Positions 1-12,700 of a DNA stretch of 60,000 nucleotides are shown one piece after another; position 1 is the first letter of the stretch; each line of letters starts with the position of its first letter. Below the pieces are notes generated by a model, which saw nothing but the letters and a program-made list of their open reading frames with translations, searched no databases and was not told where the DNA came from. The stretch is from Branchiostoma floridae. Taxonomy: Eukaryota > Chordata > Leptocardii > Amphioxiformes > Branchiostomatidae. The stretch lies in assembly GCF_000003815.2 (NCBI RefSeq), contig NC_049979.1, positions 12,130,766 through 12,190,765 on the forward strand. The letters run 5' to 3'. Made by a program: the position numbers and the translations under genes.

Positions 1-73
1 TCTGCTTGGAGTTTATTGATAACAACAAACTCTTCAAACTTTACCATGACACATGATTTGTGCACCTTGCCAG

Positions 74-3000
74 GTGATGATGAGGGGACGGCTGAGGACA
101 CGCTAGAGTTCCACCTGAATGTGAAGTGCACCAGGAACCCACAGGCACCCAAGGACTCCACAGATCCTGATGAGATTTACAAGGATCACAAAGGTACATA
201 GTAGGAATTGTGTGGCTAATCTCCAAGCAGATAAGTAGGCCAGGGTTGTTTTGTTGGTTTTGCAGCCTTTTTTTTCATTGCCATGTTTTTTTTGGTAATG
301 GAGCACACTTTCTTCACATGGCAGGGGGTGAATTGCAATACTAGGAAAGATTGCTAAAGGGTACAAAAATAGTCGTAAAACACAGAATAAGAGCCAAATC
401 CTACCATCTCCTTAGAGATTACTGTATACCTAAAGCTTAAAATACTTTCTTGTAGGAACTTAAGTTGTAAAAAAAGGTACCTACACTGTCACAAAATTCG
501 CTGTTTATGCTTTAGGGCTAAGCCTGTCATATCAAGATAAGATTTTGAGAACTAAATGAAAACAAATAAACGAAAGGTACCTTGGATGAAATTGATAGAT
601 AAATTTCAATAAGATAAACAAATGCAAATGAATGGACAAAAAAGTATGATTTTGGAAAAAAGGTATCTTGAGTTAAAAAAAAGAAAGGTCAAGACGTGGC
701 CATGGGTGGGAGGATAGACAGCCCCTGAATTTCACTTTCCTAGTTTGAACCAACTGTTTTGAAGCCTCTATCACCACCCTCGGGTCTGAGAAGTGCCGCC
801 CCACAGCCTCCGGACCTTCCCGATGTGTTTACTGCACCCGGCATGGTTATATACCACACAGAAACACTCCACACTGACTCTGTGGGACCCTCAACTACAC
901 TCTTCCCATAGGACTTCTCCTGGCATCTGGGTCCACTGTAGTCAACTGTTACAAAAAATGTTGTTGTAGAAATAATTGTGCCGGAGCTGTATATCATACA
1001 GAGTCAATATAACTGATTCTGCAGGGTTTTTAGTGCCATTTTGTGCTTGTCTGCTGTGGACGGGAGTTGGTTTAACATAATTCATGTGGACTGGTATGAT
1101 TGACATTGCCGTGTGAAGGGAAGGGTGTGGATTAGAGCCAACTTGTGGATGTCAACTGATCTTGCTGTAGACATTTGAGACATGGCTGTGTTAGTGCACA
1201 TGACTGGAGGGCAGATGCTTGCCTGACGATGTAATACATTTTTTCACAAGTGACATTCAATGTGCTTCTTCAAAAGTTATAATTTAGAGTTTTAGTACTT
1301 ATAAATGTACAATATTCCTGTGGCACTAGGATATAGGAGATTTCTTTTACACAACCAGTTTAAACTCACTTTTGCTTATGATTCGATGTCTCTCAGACAC
1401 TTCCTCACAACTTCTAACTGGAGTTCTGCTTCTCACCGCTAGCATTGTAGCCGATGTAGGTGGCGAGAATGCTTGGTACTGTCTTTCACTTCAGAGTGTA
1501 ATCTGTATACTCCACACCGAGATGATGATCTCAAATTTGTGATATACATGTACTGCAGTTCATGATGGAGGCTTTCATGGTTTGGTGAGATTTGATACAC
1601 ATAGCTGCTAAGCAATCTTACCAGTATTTTATAGGTCACAATTGACACAGATTTGTTTTGTTTCCCAGTCTATACCAAACATCTAAAGTGGGTCCCCCTG
1701 GGTAACCAGGCTGAACTGGTAAGTAGGATCCTCCATAGCTACTGGGAAAAGGTTTGGTCTATAAAATCTTCACTTTTCTGTTCTTCCTGTATTAATGTTA
1801 CAGTAGTAAATAGTAGTTGCTGGTATGTTATCTTTTTATACCAGCATAATCAATAATTTCCACTATTACTTTCTACCATGCTTACAAGTTATGCTTGTTC
1901 TTGTTGTAGTGTGATAAGCATGTTTTTGTGCTGTAATACTCTAGATATTTGAATCCAGGAAGAATGTCAACTTTACTATCTTATGCTACCGTAGGATCTG
2001 CTTGGAGATTAGTAACTGACATCTTTAACCTCATATCATCCCTTCTACTCCAGTACAGTGAAGGAGACATCAAACCTGTGCATGATGACATCCTGATTGC
2101 CAAACTCAGACCAGGGCAGGTTTGTAAACCTTCCATCAGCTGAACTTCTTGGACTTTTGTAGTCAGCTAGTGTAGCCAAAATTACATCAATGCCCCCCAG
2201 TCCTTCGTCTACTGTTATCAGTTCCAGTTGTTCTGTTATCAATTCCAGTTAAAAACTTTGTACATTTTTCTGTAGGAGATGGATCTGAAGTTACACTGTG
2301 TGAAGGGGATTGGGCGGGACCATGCTAAGTTCTCACCTGTTGGTAAGACATTCTCCCATGTTGTGTCTTGGAGAAACTAAGGTAATATGTCTGACATCTA
2401 AGCAAATGTCTTGGATTGGAACATGTACAGAGTTTGGTACAGCTCTAGGGATTTGACTGTACTCATACACCCCTGTTGCACTAAAGGCTCTGAGTGCAAC
2501 GTGGCCACTCAGCGACCAAACATTTGACAGGTTGCTCAGTGGTCACTCAGTGGTGACCTGAGAAGAAAACTGAATGGATTTCACAGGCAAAGAAGGAATG
2601 TTTAAGATTTTGCGTGTGTTGCTGTATTTTAAACCATACTGCAATATTGTACGTCACATTCCAATTATGAAACCAAGGGTCACACAATTCCAATTTTTGT
2701 CACTCAATGGTTACTAAATGGAATGAAATGAAAGTGATCCTCATCTAGTGGATAGGAGGCCGTAAGGCCCGTAACAGTACCTATGAGTAGCCATGATGTG
2801 TTTATATCGAAGACTCTGTTCCTCCAGCCACAGCCTCCTATCGCCTGTTACCAGAGATCGTCCTGACAGAAGAGGTCAAAGGGGAGAGGGCAGACAGACT
2901 GGTCAGGTGTTTCAGCCCGGGGGTCATGGAGGTCACAGAGGAGAATGGTAAAAAACCTTTGTCCTCTGGTCAAAGTTCCAGTCAAACCAGCTCAAGAAAA

Positions 3001-4704
3001 CCACATGGGACTGAAAAAAACTCAAGTCTTTGTGGACAAGAGTCGTAATGCTTGTGTCAATGAGAAAAATTGTCAAAGCATTTACTTGGTCACTTGTACA
3101 GCTTTGACTGTAGTGTTAGATATAGTCTAACTACGACCTCAGTGAACATGATGATGAGGAAAGCTCACTCTGTTTCCTTAGGACACACTGTGGGGAAAAT
3201 GGCAGTATGGGCTTTACCAATTTGTGTGCAGATCAATATTCTAGCTGCATTTGTATTTGATGTACAAAATGAAGTGCCCATGGCATGTACATGACAGTAT
3301 CCAAAACTATTGTAGCTGCAGGGTCTCAGGCAGAGCCAAGTTTGGACACAAAGCTGGGCATTGGCAGGTAACAGTGTTTATTGTCTACAGGTGTGAAGAA
3401 AGCCAGAGTTGTGAACTCGAGATTGGACACTTGCAGCAGAGAAATCTTCAGACATCCGGTAGGAACCAGCTTTCATTGTCAAGGTTGATTTGATTTAAAG
3501 GTTGAAAAAAAAATTATGAAAACTAGGCATCTGGTATATACATCTGGTATAGATACACAATACTCAAGCAACTGGATACATTTTATATATTGGTCAGACA
3601 TTTCAGATAACATCCACTATTAGTGACTGAAAGGTAAAATTGATATCCCTCAGGCCCTGATGAAAGGTAGTGTGTGATTTAATCATGATATTCGTGTCTT
3701 TCCCCTGAAGACTGGTAACTAAACTTTTTGTATATATGGAATAAGATATTCTACATACACATAAGAATACTCCATGTTATTTTATGTCTTCAAGTTTCTT
3801 GGAAATAGTTTAGAAAGTACAGTTGTTGTACATATGATCATTATTCTTAGCCTGTGTACCATCTGATTACTACTGGACATTTTTTACGGGCAGGCCTGGT
3901 AGTAATTGAATGGTACATCATTCTGTGGTATAATGTTCAGAGTTAGCATGAATGTGAATAAAGTATGTTATACTTGGACCTCTTACAGGATCTGAAAGAC
4001 TGCGTAAAGCTGAACAAACTGCGTGACCATTTTATATGTGAGTTGCTTTGATGCTGTTTTTCTGACCACTTCAGCGCTAACAATGGTCAGGGTGGGTTAG
4101 CATGTGTAGGAATGGGATAGAATTTGGTATTTGGAAAAAAATGGGAGAATATTTTCATGGCACTACCTAGTAAAAGTAGCATTTGTTTATAGAATCATTT
4201 TGAAGAACCACAATTCGATTTGTTGGTTCTAAGATTTCATAGAAAGATTAAAACAGGTAAGATTTGTACCTTGGTGCAGATTTAGGGAGTTTTTATCTCT
4301 ATCTTACTTTTTTTACTGGTAAATGTCTGAGAAGAAATATAATGGATGGGTGTGGCCTCAGTTCACCAAACTAATATGAACCCTGGAGAAATCTTCAAAT
4401 ACATTTTTGGTGTTTCTGACTGGGCATCTGAAGGTGGCTGGGGAATCAGATCTTGGGCCCAGAAACTGTCACTATTTTACCCTTGAAAATCTGCTTGAGA
4501 TTAGTATGATGTACAGTGGTGTATGGGTGCAGCTGACACATTGCTTATGTTGCCCCTCCATCCACAGTCTCAGTGGAGTCCACAGGAGCGCTGGCCCCAG
4601 ACGTTCTGGTGTGCGAGGCCACCAAGGTGCTGATGGGCAAGTGCAGGAAGTTCCTGTCAGAACTGGACGCAGCCGCTGACACTGAACAGCAGAACTTGAG
4701 ATGA
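74..4704 (+). CDS. POLR1C: RNA polymerases I and III subunit RPAC1 (AC40), 3' part of gene
   Basis: POLR1C is the alpha-like subunit shared by RNA polymerases I and III; it pairs with POLR1D to seed assembly of both enzymes in the nucleus. Eight exons fit one continuous frame: 74-193, 1669-1718, 2054-2119, 2276-2342, 2828-2947, 3391-3458, 3989-4037, 4568-4704 (stop TGA 4702-4704). All introns are GT-AG and all phases join. The protein follows the human one closely, with landmarks [77 protein letters not shown] and [10 protein letters not shown]. The last exon ends with a short charged tail. The first visible exon enters in phase 1, so the N-terminal half, with the start codon, is left of the window. 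PTK7 lies tail to tail with it. I see no frameshift or missing segment. The identity is very secure from family knowledge; exon edges are read by eye. Confidence 0.95.
1966..2014. mobile_element. fragment of the TCTCC-AGCAGATC MITE family
   Basis: ACTATCTTATGCTACCGTAG followed by GATCTGCTTGGAGATTA is the reverse complement of one end of the MITE at 23680-23814, including the inner ATAAGATAGTA. The partner end is not visible, so this is a single-ended remnant in a POLR1C intron, just upstream of the exon at 2054. A shorter TAATCTCCAAGCAGAT stretch lies near 219-234. Confidence 0.65.
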
Positions 4705-4781
4705 AAATATAGCCTGAATGGATATTGTGGAGAAGAGCGGAGATATAAAAACTATTTCATGTATGTCTTATATAGTTCGTC

Positions 4782-4951
4782 TTTATTTTAGCGTATCCAG
4801 GTTCTGATTGCTGATTACTGTGTCTCTTGGTTATATCAACATTAAGGTATGATGATGTTAGTACTAAAATCACTGGCCATTCATTGCAAGAGAAACAGGA
4901 GTGAAGAAAGCAAATATAAACCGTACAGACATAAGGCACAGCCACTTTATT
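4782..4951 (-). promoter_or_regulatory. candidate distal poly(A) signals for PTK7
   Basis: TTTATT on the plus strand (AATAAA on the minus strand) occurs at 4946-4951 and 4782-4787. If either is used, the PTK7 3' UTR would be about 3.7 kb and would overlap the POLR1C 3' UTR. This is inference; no transcript data are available. Confidence 0.25.
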
Positions 4952-5219
4952 GCCATCCATACAAATGGTACCTAATACAAAATGTCAATGCTCTAGTAAT
5001 TCCACTGCTGGCTGCATTCAGCTCTCTTGCTACTGATCAAAAATGGGTCCTGACAAAACGTCAGACCTGCATCATCCGTACAAAACTCTCTTCTAACGAT
5101 TGTCTCCGCTTTTTCCTATTGCCACTAAATGTTGTACTTAGCATTACAACAGTATGCACTATAAATTACACAAAAAAATAATTCAGGAACATGTAAAAAC
5201 CTACGTACAATACATTTTG

Positions 5220-5225
5220 AATAAA
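5220..5225 (+). promoter_or_regulatory. candidate poly(A) signal for POLR1C
   Basis: An AATAAA hexamer lies about 515 bases after the POLR1C stop in non-coding sequence. It is the first exact plus-strand hexamer I noticed there. An earlier non-canonical signal is possible. Confidence 0.35.
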
Positions 5226-8200
5226 ATTTTGGTTGTCCGACTCGTATCTTTCATGATCTCAGTAATGGACAACTGTACATCTCATGAAGAACTGTACAAA
5301 TAGAATAGCAACAGCCTACATATGCATATAATAACCAAAGGATACTTAAGTTTTTTCTAGAAGATACAGAAAGGGACTACTTTTTCTCGCGTGTTTGGGT
5401 ATTCCTTAACTTTCAGCCTGCTGCCATTTGGCACCAACTTTGTATTGGCTATGGGATTAGGCAGCAGGAAGATACACTCTGCAAGAATTGAGAATTCACT
5501 TCCATCAAATCTTAACAACATTCAACAAAAATATGAACAAAACTGTACAACAAAATCAATTGGGCAGCTCAATTAGAGGCATTGTGAGTATATGCAATGT
5601 GCATGTTCCAAAATATTCTGAAAGACTGGTCTCTTTCAATTTGGGAAGACAGCAAACGCTCCAATCTCAAAAACCTTTTGTTGTCATCTCTGTAAGGTTA
5701 GATTATAAGATTACCGATAATACATTACAAAGGATGCTCAAATGATGCCCTCAAACAAAAGACAAGGTGCCTTTGGAAATTTAGATAGCTGCAAATCAAA
5801 AGTGACCAGCATTAGAGTAGAGCACTTCTATTGGATAACACCTTTGCATAGTACTCACACAACAAAGTCAGGAAATACTCTTTTGGGGGTATGCCTACAA
5901 TATTTACAACATGATAATGACAATAGCAACAAAGGACAATTATGTACACAAGTAAGCATCTCCACACAGAGAAACATAGATTTCAAATTATCAAAAACAT
6001 GTAAAACTCAAGCAATGTCAACAAAAGACTTCTTTACATCGTTGTTACTGACTTTCACATAGGCTACATTTCACATAAGTTCAGTGAAGAACATCGTTGA
6101 GCCAAATAAATGGTGCTGCTACCAAATCAACTTATTTGAAACCATTAAAAAGAAAAGGTTTGATAACAAAACGTGCAACTCAGAACCCAAGGATTTGTGC
6201 ACAAATGTTGTTACGATGTGTAGTGTTGAAAGGTGGAAACTTTTGTTGAGAAGTTGAATACAGCAACAGCAGCACGGTAACAATGCCCAGAAGCAACTAC
6301 GGTAAATCTAAAAAATTCTTTTCAGCACATCGTCATGGCAGTCAATAAAAATACAATCTGTTTTTGAGGGTGTAAGATTAGACCTGTTATTCACAAATGT
6401 GAACAGGCCATACCTGACATGATACCACCAGAAACAAACTTTGTATGGGTTGACAATTGAATAACCCCAGCCAAATAATAATATATACATGTATATGCAT
6501 ACTATAGTTTACAGAAAGAAAAAAAATTTCTAAAATGAACAGTGTTGCACGTCTGCATCATCAAGTCAGAACATAGTTCTACCAATGTCCATATTTACAT
6601 GGAAGTCTATTCCTGTTGAAGAATTTAAAATGGAGATAGCTAAAATACATAAACCGTTCAACTAATACTAAAAAAAAATCAACATGCAACCGCAGTGTGA
6701 CCCCACTGCTTACTTTGTTGAAATGGAGAATGATACAACGCCTTGCATTCACATATGGTGACCAATGAGGATCACTTTGGAAAAATGTTTACATAAACAA
6801 TATAACTTTGAAAATGTTTTCATAAACAAGGTGCCCTTGTTCTATCCCACTTTTACCACTTAAAACACAAACTTGGTCCTTAAACTTTAATGTTAATTTA
6901 CACTACTGGTACTTGCTTCTCCCTCTTGTTATAATACTTTTTGCACGCTACACAAACAAATTTCTAGCACCATGGAAGAAAGCTTTTTCCACTTTGGCAC
7001 GATAGAATGAAATGATACACGAGAGATAGTGGTCCCTTGGTGACGAACGCTCACCCCAGATGAGGTATACATCAGTCTATTGCAGAAGTCAGTTCCAGGC
7101 TGTCTGAACTACAGGTTCTACTTTTCCTGTTTAAGGGGCTTGCAACATCTTGCTCTGAGTCTTACCACCATGGACCCACGGACACACCAGATTATACTGG
7201 CATTTCACAGCCATTATTGGTTTAGAATTTGGAACCTGTTGTGGCCTACGAAAAAATGCTGTATTTCAATCTGACATCTGAGTAAGAAGAAGTTAATAAT
7301 CTGTGACTGGAGACAACAGTTATTTTCCTTGGCCAAGGAAGATGTGGCCAACAACTTTTTTGTCTTATTTCTCCATTCCTCCTATAAATACGGAATAAGT
7401 GTAATGGTGTAAGACAGGTGATCAATAAGCTTGTGGCCTCAGCCAGAAAAAAGGGGCACAACTACAATTTCAGGTCATAATCACATACAGTAGTATAGTA
7501 CATTTGTACTTGCCAATATCATTCAAATCATTGTGGTCATTACCAGCTGACTTAAGGTAAGTGGTGAGAAAAATGATGGTGAGCTGGAATCATAGCTGTG
7601 TAGGTTGTGTTCCTCATGCCACGAAATCTACAAGGTCATTTTCCAAAGGTTTGATGACAATAAACACAATGTTTCAAAAAGAAGTGGATATCTGAGTTTC
7701 AGTGGAACAAGTTGACCAGCACACCTCAGGTCACAGCTCCATTGTACATGTTTTTCCCCTCTCTCTCACCTAATTAAAGTAATGATCACAAGGATTTGAT
7801 TTTTAGTAGGCATTCATAAAAGTCTTTTTACTTGACAATTATGGCTAAAGATTTGAGTAGTGTACCTTACATCCGGGTGAGACCGTGCACTTATTGGTCA
7901 CCAGTCGTAACTGGCACACATTTGGTGAGAGAACTAACAAGCCCACGGTAAGGAGGAAAGGCTATGGGGCTATTTCCACTGTCTGGCAACAAACAACTAC
8001 AATGTTGTTTTGTATATGTCAATACTTCCTGAGGGAATATTCTTTGAAATGAAAAGTGGTTGAACCAGGCAACCCACCTCCAACAATGTGGAGCAGAAAT
8101 GTGATTCTTTCTTCTCACCAGTTAACTCAATACTAAAAGGTTACCCTGCACGAAGGCACTTCATACAATTCCCTCGGTAGTAAGTTGTTGCCCTGGTTTC

Positions 8201-8604
8201 TGTCCAAAGACCTACGCCAAGAGTCTAACAACTACAAAGTTTTTCAACAATCCTCTATTGTCTCTGACAAAGGGATGCAATTACAGCAACATCAGGTAAT
8301 TCCTCGAAACTCAATGGCACAATCTGATGCTGTCTACAAAACTGTACATAACAAAAAAATGACCAGAACCTTCCTCAGTTTGTTGTACCAAAGTTCACTC
8401 ATGTATAAAAATTAAGTATTTGTTACGGTCAATATGACCAGTATCTAAGTAAGGCAGGTCTGTAGATAAGTTCTAATTCAACAGTAAGTATTGACAGCAC
8501 CAGATGAATCTGCCATTAACTTTGATACTTTAACATCATAATTGTGTTTGAATCAACAGTCAATCCCTTTGTTACGTGGTACTAACGAAAACATCCTTGG
8601 GACG

Positions 8605-9782
8605 TCACACATCGCTGTCCACCTCCAATTCCGAAAGAGCGACGGCGAGATCGCTGAAGGTCGGCCTGTCCTTGGGGCTCTCTGCCCAACACTTCTGCAT
8701 CACCGCAAACACTTCCTTGGGACAGTACGGGGGAATCTCGGGATCCAGCTCTCCTAGAGTCAGTCCCTTCATCACGTCTTCATCATCTAGTTCCTTAAAG
8801 GGCAAACAGCCCAGGTTGAAGATCTCCCACATGGTGATCCCGAACGCGTACACGTCGCTCTTCGTTGACCAGTCATCCTCGAACACGGCCTCGGCCGGCA
8901 TCCACCGCAGCGGGATGTACTGCTGGTGGTAGTGGTAGTACTCTGTGGCGTACACATCCCGCGACAGGCTGAGCGTGGAGATCTTGATGTCCAGGTGCGG
9001 GTTGAGGAGACAGTTTCTGGCGGCCAGGTCCTTGTGGATGAAGCGGTGGTTGGACAGGTGCTCCATCCCCAGCACGATCTGGTTGGCGATGTGGATCTTC
9101 TGGATGAGGCTGAGGGGAGGCAGCGAGGCCTTCTTCTTGCCGTTCTCGTGCCGAGTTGCCATCAGGAACTGTTTCAGGTCGCCCTGCAGGGAAACACAGA
9201 TTCGTTAACACTTGTCTATCAAAGCTGCAGCCAATTTTGGGTAATGCGTTAATGTTACAAACCAATGTATAGAACCTCTCTTGTGCACTTTTGATCCAGG
9301 CTATGACAGTATTGAAAATTTACAGCAGTTTCCATCATAAGACCACTGAATGACCATGCCCAACTGTCCTAAGAATGCCCCAAGACTTACTGCACAACAA
9401 ATGTGACCTATAACCTATACCCTGGAATCCATCTATTCTAGCCCTCCTCCAATGATCTGCTGGGAAACGATAAAAGGAGTGAACAAAGCTAGAATACGAT
9501 AGATAACATGCTTCATAGTCTAGCCAATACATGGGACATCTTTTCTTACCCATTCCATATACTCGGTGATGAGACAGACGGGTTCCGCTTCCTTGCAGAC
9601 GCCAAGAAGATGCACCACGTTGTCGTGGTTCATCTTGGCGAGCATGTCCATCTCACGCCGGAAGTCGAACTGCAGGTTCTCGTCCCGCGTGGAGAGCGAC
9701 TTAACCACCACGATGGTCTCCTCCTCCCCGTCCCGGATCCCCTGAGCCTTTGCCAGGAACACCTCACCGAACTCTCCTCGCC
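8605..9782 (-). other. PTK7: PTK7 pseudokinase-domain exons (16 and 17)
   Basis: The glycine-rich loop reads GRGEFGEV across the exon 15/16 junction, so the full GxGxFG pattern is present. The ATP-binding lysine is in VVVKSL and the helix-C glutamate in FRREMDML. The catalytic loop is HKDLAARN, with R changed to K as in vertebrate PTK7. The DFG triplet is replaced by TLS (KISTLSLSRD), which predicts loss of Mg-ATP chemistry. The activation segment keeps DVYATEYY and PLRWMPAEA. The C-terminus is short, ending VDSDV, comparable to the human tail. The frame is uninterrupted, so this is a conserved pseudokinase and not a decayed gene. Confidence 0.93.
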
Positions 9783-12700
9783 CTGGGGAGCCAAGATTGA
9801 GATTTATCATGAGACTTGTCTGAGGATTCAGGTTAATAACGCAGGTCATGAATGTAGAGCAGCTCTAATGGTACGATTACACTGTTAATTGTTTCATAGA
9901 GCAGAAAAAAGATCTTTACAAAAACTCATTGAACTTAACAGAAAAGTCCACTTTCAATCCATTGAGATCCTGGGCAAACTGGACACAGGCTAACAGTTCA
10001 CAACAAAAGATATAGAACACAGAACTGACCGAGAAGTCCCAGTGACTGCAGGTCGTGTCTGGGGAACTGCAGTTTGTCGTAACTTCCCCTCCTCTTCCCG
10101 TAGCTGCTGTTCACCATGTTCAGTGGGATGGAGTTGTCAACCTGCAATACAAGAAATGAAGTCTTTCAGCAAAACATCATACATCAAACTGAGTGTTGAA
10201 GTTAAGTCTAAGTCCTTCCAGCATACATGGTGCATAGGGCAGCAGCAAACTATGCCTTTTGGCCACACAACTTTCTACAGTCATCATAGCTTTGTCCTTG
10301 GTTTGATTATGTAGCAGACCAAACTATGGGGACTTACGGGATGGACACTCTACTCAATTGGCTACTGCACTGAGTGTTTATCATATAGAAAAGTGTAGTA
10401 TTCAGAAAAAAAGTATTCCTTCGCAAGTAAAATCAAGAATTTTCAATCAACTTTGCACAGAAGGTTATAGGTCTTGAAATCTCCTGGCTCATTTTGACAA
10501 GTGTAGTTTTGTAGCAAAGCTGTTCACTGTGACAATGCAGCGGTCAGCTTCAAACCAAAACCATTGCTCTAGCTGTACCACCAAACCCTCGCTGTGTGTA
10601 TTCCAATAGAGGGGGACTGGAGCATACAGCATCATTAAGAAATTAATAGTAACATCATATCTCAGAAATGATAGACAAACCAGAAAAAAACAAATATCAA
10701 AAAACATGCTGATCCTTCTCCCTTTCCATCATAATCATAATCATCAACATCTATCATCAGTCTCCAACATCAAAAGCATCCATCATCTTCCATCCCCCTC
10801 ATTCTCCTTCATTATCAACATCCTCCATCCCTCCTACATCATCATCATCCTCCATCATATATCATCATCACACCACCATCCCCCTCCCACCTTCAGCATG
10901 GTGTCAGCGTAGTGGATCCCGTTCTCCTCCTTGGCCACCGCCCCGTTCAGCTTGTCCGCCTCCTCCTTGGTCCCCTCCTCCTCCTCGTACTTCTCGCTGG
11001 GCTTGCGTCTCCGACAGTAGAACATGAGGCCCAGCACCAGGATGATGTAGGCCGCCGCACACCCGCAGGCGATGCCGATGGTCTTCAGCATGGCAGGATC
11101 TGCGCCCAGGCCACTGACTGCACCACCTAAGCAACACAGGACACTTTCTTATGCAGTGAACCTAACTAACCTCCTCCTGGCCCTGGTTCTTATCCCTATC
11201 ACCAATACAAATTTGGTGATAAATGGCTACTTAAGCAGGCTTAAGGTTAACATGTGCATATCTCTTCCTCACTCCAATGTTTGTTTGTTTTTTCAAAAAA
11301 ATTAAGAACAGAACCTGTTGTCATCAAATACAGTAGCAACATCTTCATTAGATTGCTTTAAAAATGGCATTTAGAGTCAGCTCCCTGAAAAAGCTGCAAA
11401 GGAAAGATACACAGGAAATATTCCATTCTTTATTACATAATGTGTCTGTCAACAGAACCTGGCTTGGGAGCTGACTTAATAGCTTACATGGACAACTGAA
11501 ATATGCTAGCCACATAATTGTAGACAAAGAATTTCAGAGCTTACCTTTGTCACGGGCATAGAACCTTCAGAACCTTTTGGTCACAGAATGTTGTTTTACA
11601 GAGCTTGATTGAAGTAATCTCCTAACTCACTGCTTATCACGACGTTGACTTCCTCGCGGGTGAGCCAGCCAACATTGCCAGCGATGCAGGTGTATTTCCC
11701 CTGGTCTTCTGACTCTACCTTGGTGATGCGCAGGGTTCCGTTGGGCAACACACAGAACCGTGTGCCCTCTTCTTCACAGCTTTTCTCTGTGTACACCTGA
11801 GTTCACACAAATGACATTATACATGAGTACTTTTGTGCATTCAGGAAGGCTTCAACACTTAAAATATATCTGCCACTTTGAGAAAAAGTGTCTGAGAGAT
11901 GTCTGAGTACAGCACTCCCGGGTGCACATTTTTTTGTAAGAGTACTTTATACTGGCCGATGCTGCAGTGGAGAACTACAGGACTGGAACTGCAATGGTAA
12001 CATTTGCATGCACCAGACAAATTTTCCCTGCACCACTCTATTGGTATTATTACATAGTCACAGGGTCAAAACAAGCATTCAGAAGTTTGGTCCCTGTTCT
12101 ACTGCTTCTGAGGAATATTTGACTCCTGAATTAATGCAAGACATAAGGACCAGTCAATTAGATGGTACCAGACTACTCTGTGTGAGCACGATTGGTGCGA
12201 ATAAGGGCTAGCAAAGGACGGATTCTAGGCTAGGTGCCAGCATGATGAAGAAAGTTGTGCTTACCTTGCTGTTGGTGCCTGTCCATGTGATGATGGGTTC
12301 GGGGTCCCCTTCAGCCTGACAGTGCAGCAGGACCTGGGAGCCCTCCCCGGCAGTGGTGTCATTCGGGGTCACCGTAAAATGGGGCTTCACTGTAAGAGGG
12401 TAGGAACAAAGGAGTAAGCATCTGCTGCAACAAGAGGGTGCAAGACTGCGAAGCTGGTGTGTTACACCAAACGATAGACACAGATACAGAAGACAGCCAT
12501 CCCAGGGCTCGAAATTCATCATTTTGGAATAGGTGCACCAGTTGTGAAGGTCTGATCACATTTTGATGCATTATTGCCAAAGGATCACAAACTGGAGGCA
12601 ACATTGGCATAGTCATGCACATATTATGAAACTACAGCCGTTGTGTTACTGGGAAGGCTGTCTTAGGACCTTGTTGGCAGTTGGTTCTGTCACAGCCTGC

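Larger units (their letters stand above)
4705..8604. other. non-coding interval between the convergent POLR1C and PTK7 stops
   Basis: About 3.9 kb of AT-rich sequence has no open reading frame that resembles a protein I know; the longest (4849-5181, plus) has composition typical of chance. The simplest reading is a short POLR1C 3' UTR followed by a long PTK7 3' UTR read from the other strand. I see no repeat with clear ends. Confidence 0.5.

Noticed and set aside
4849-5181. Plus-strand open frame of 110 codons after POLR1C
   Set aside because: Composition and lack of any recognisable motif suggest chance in UTR sequence.
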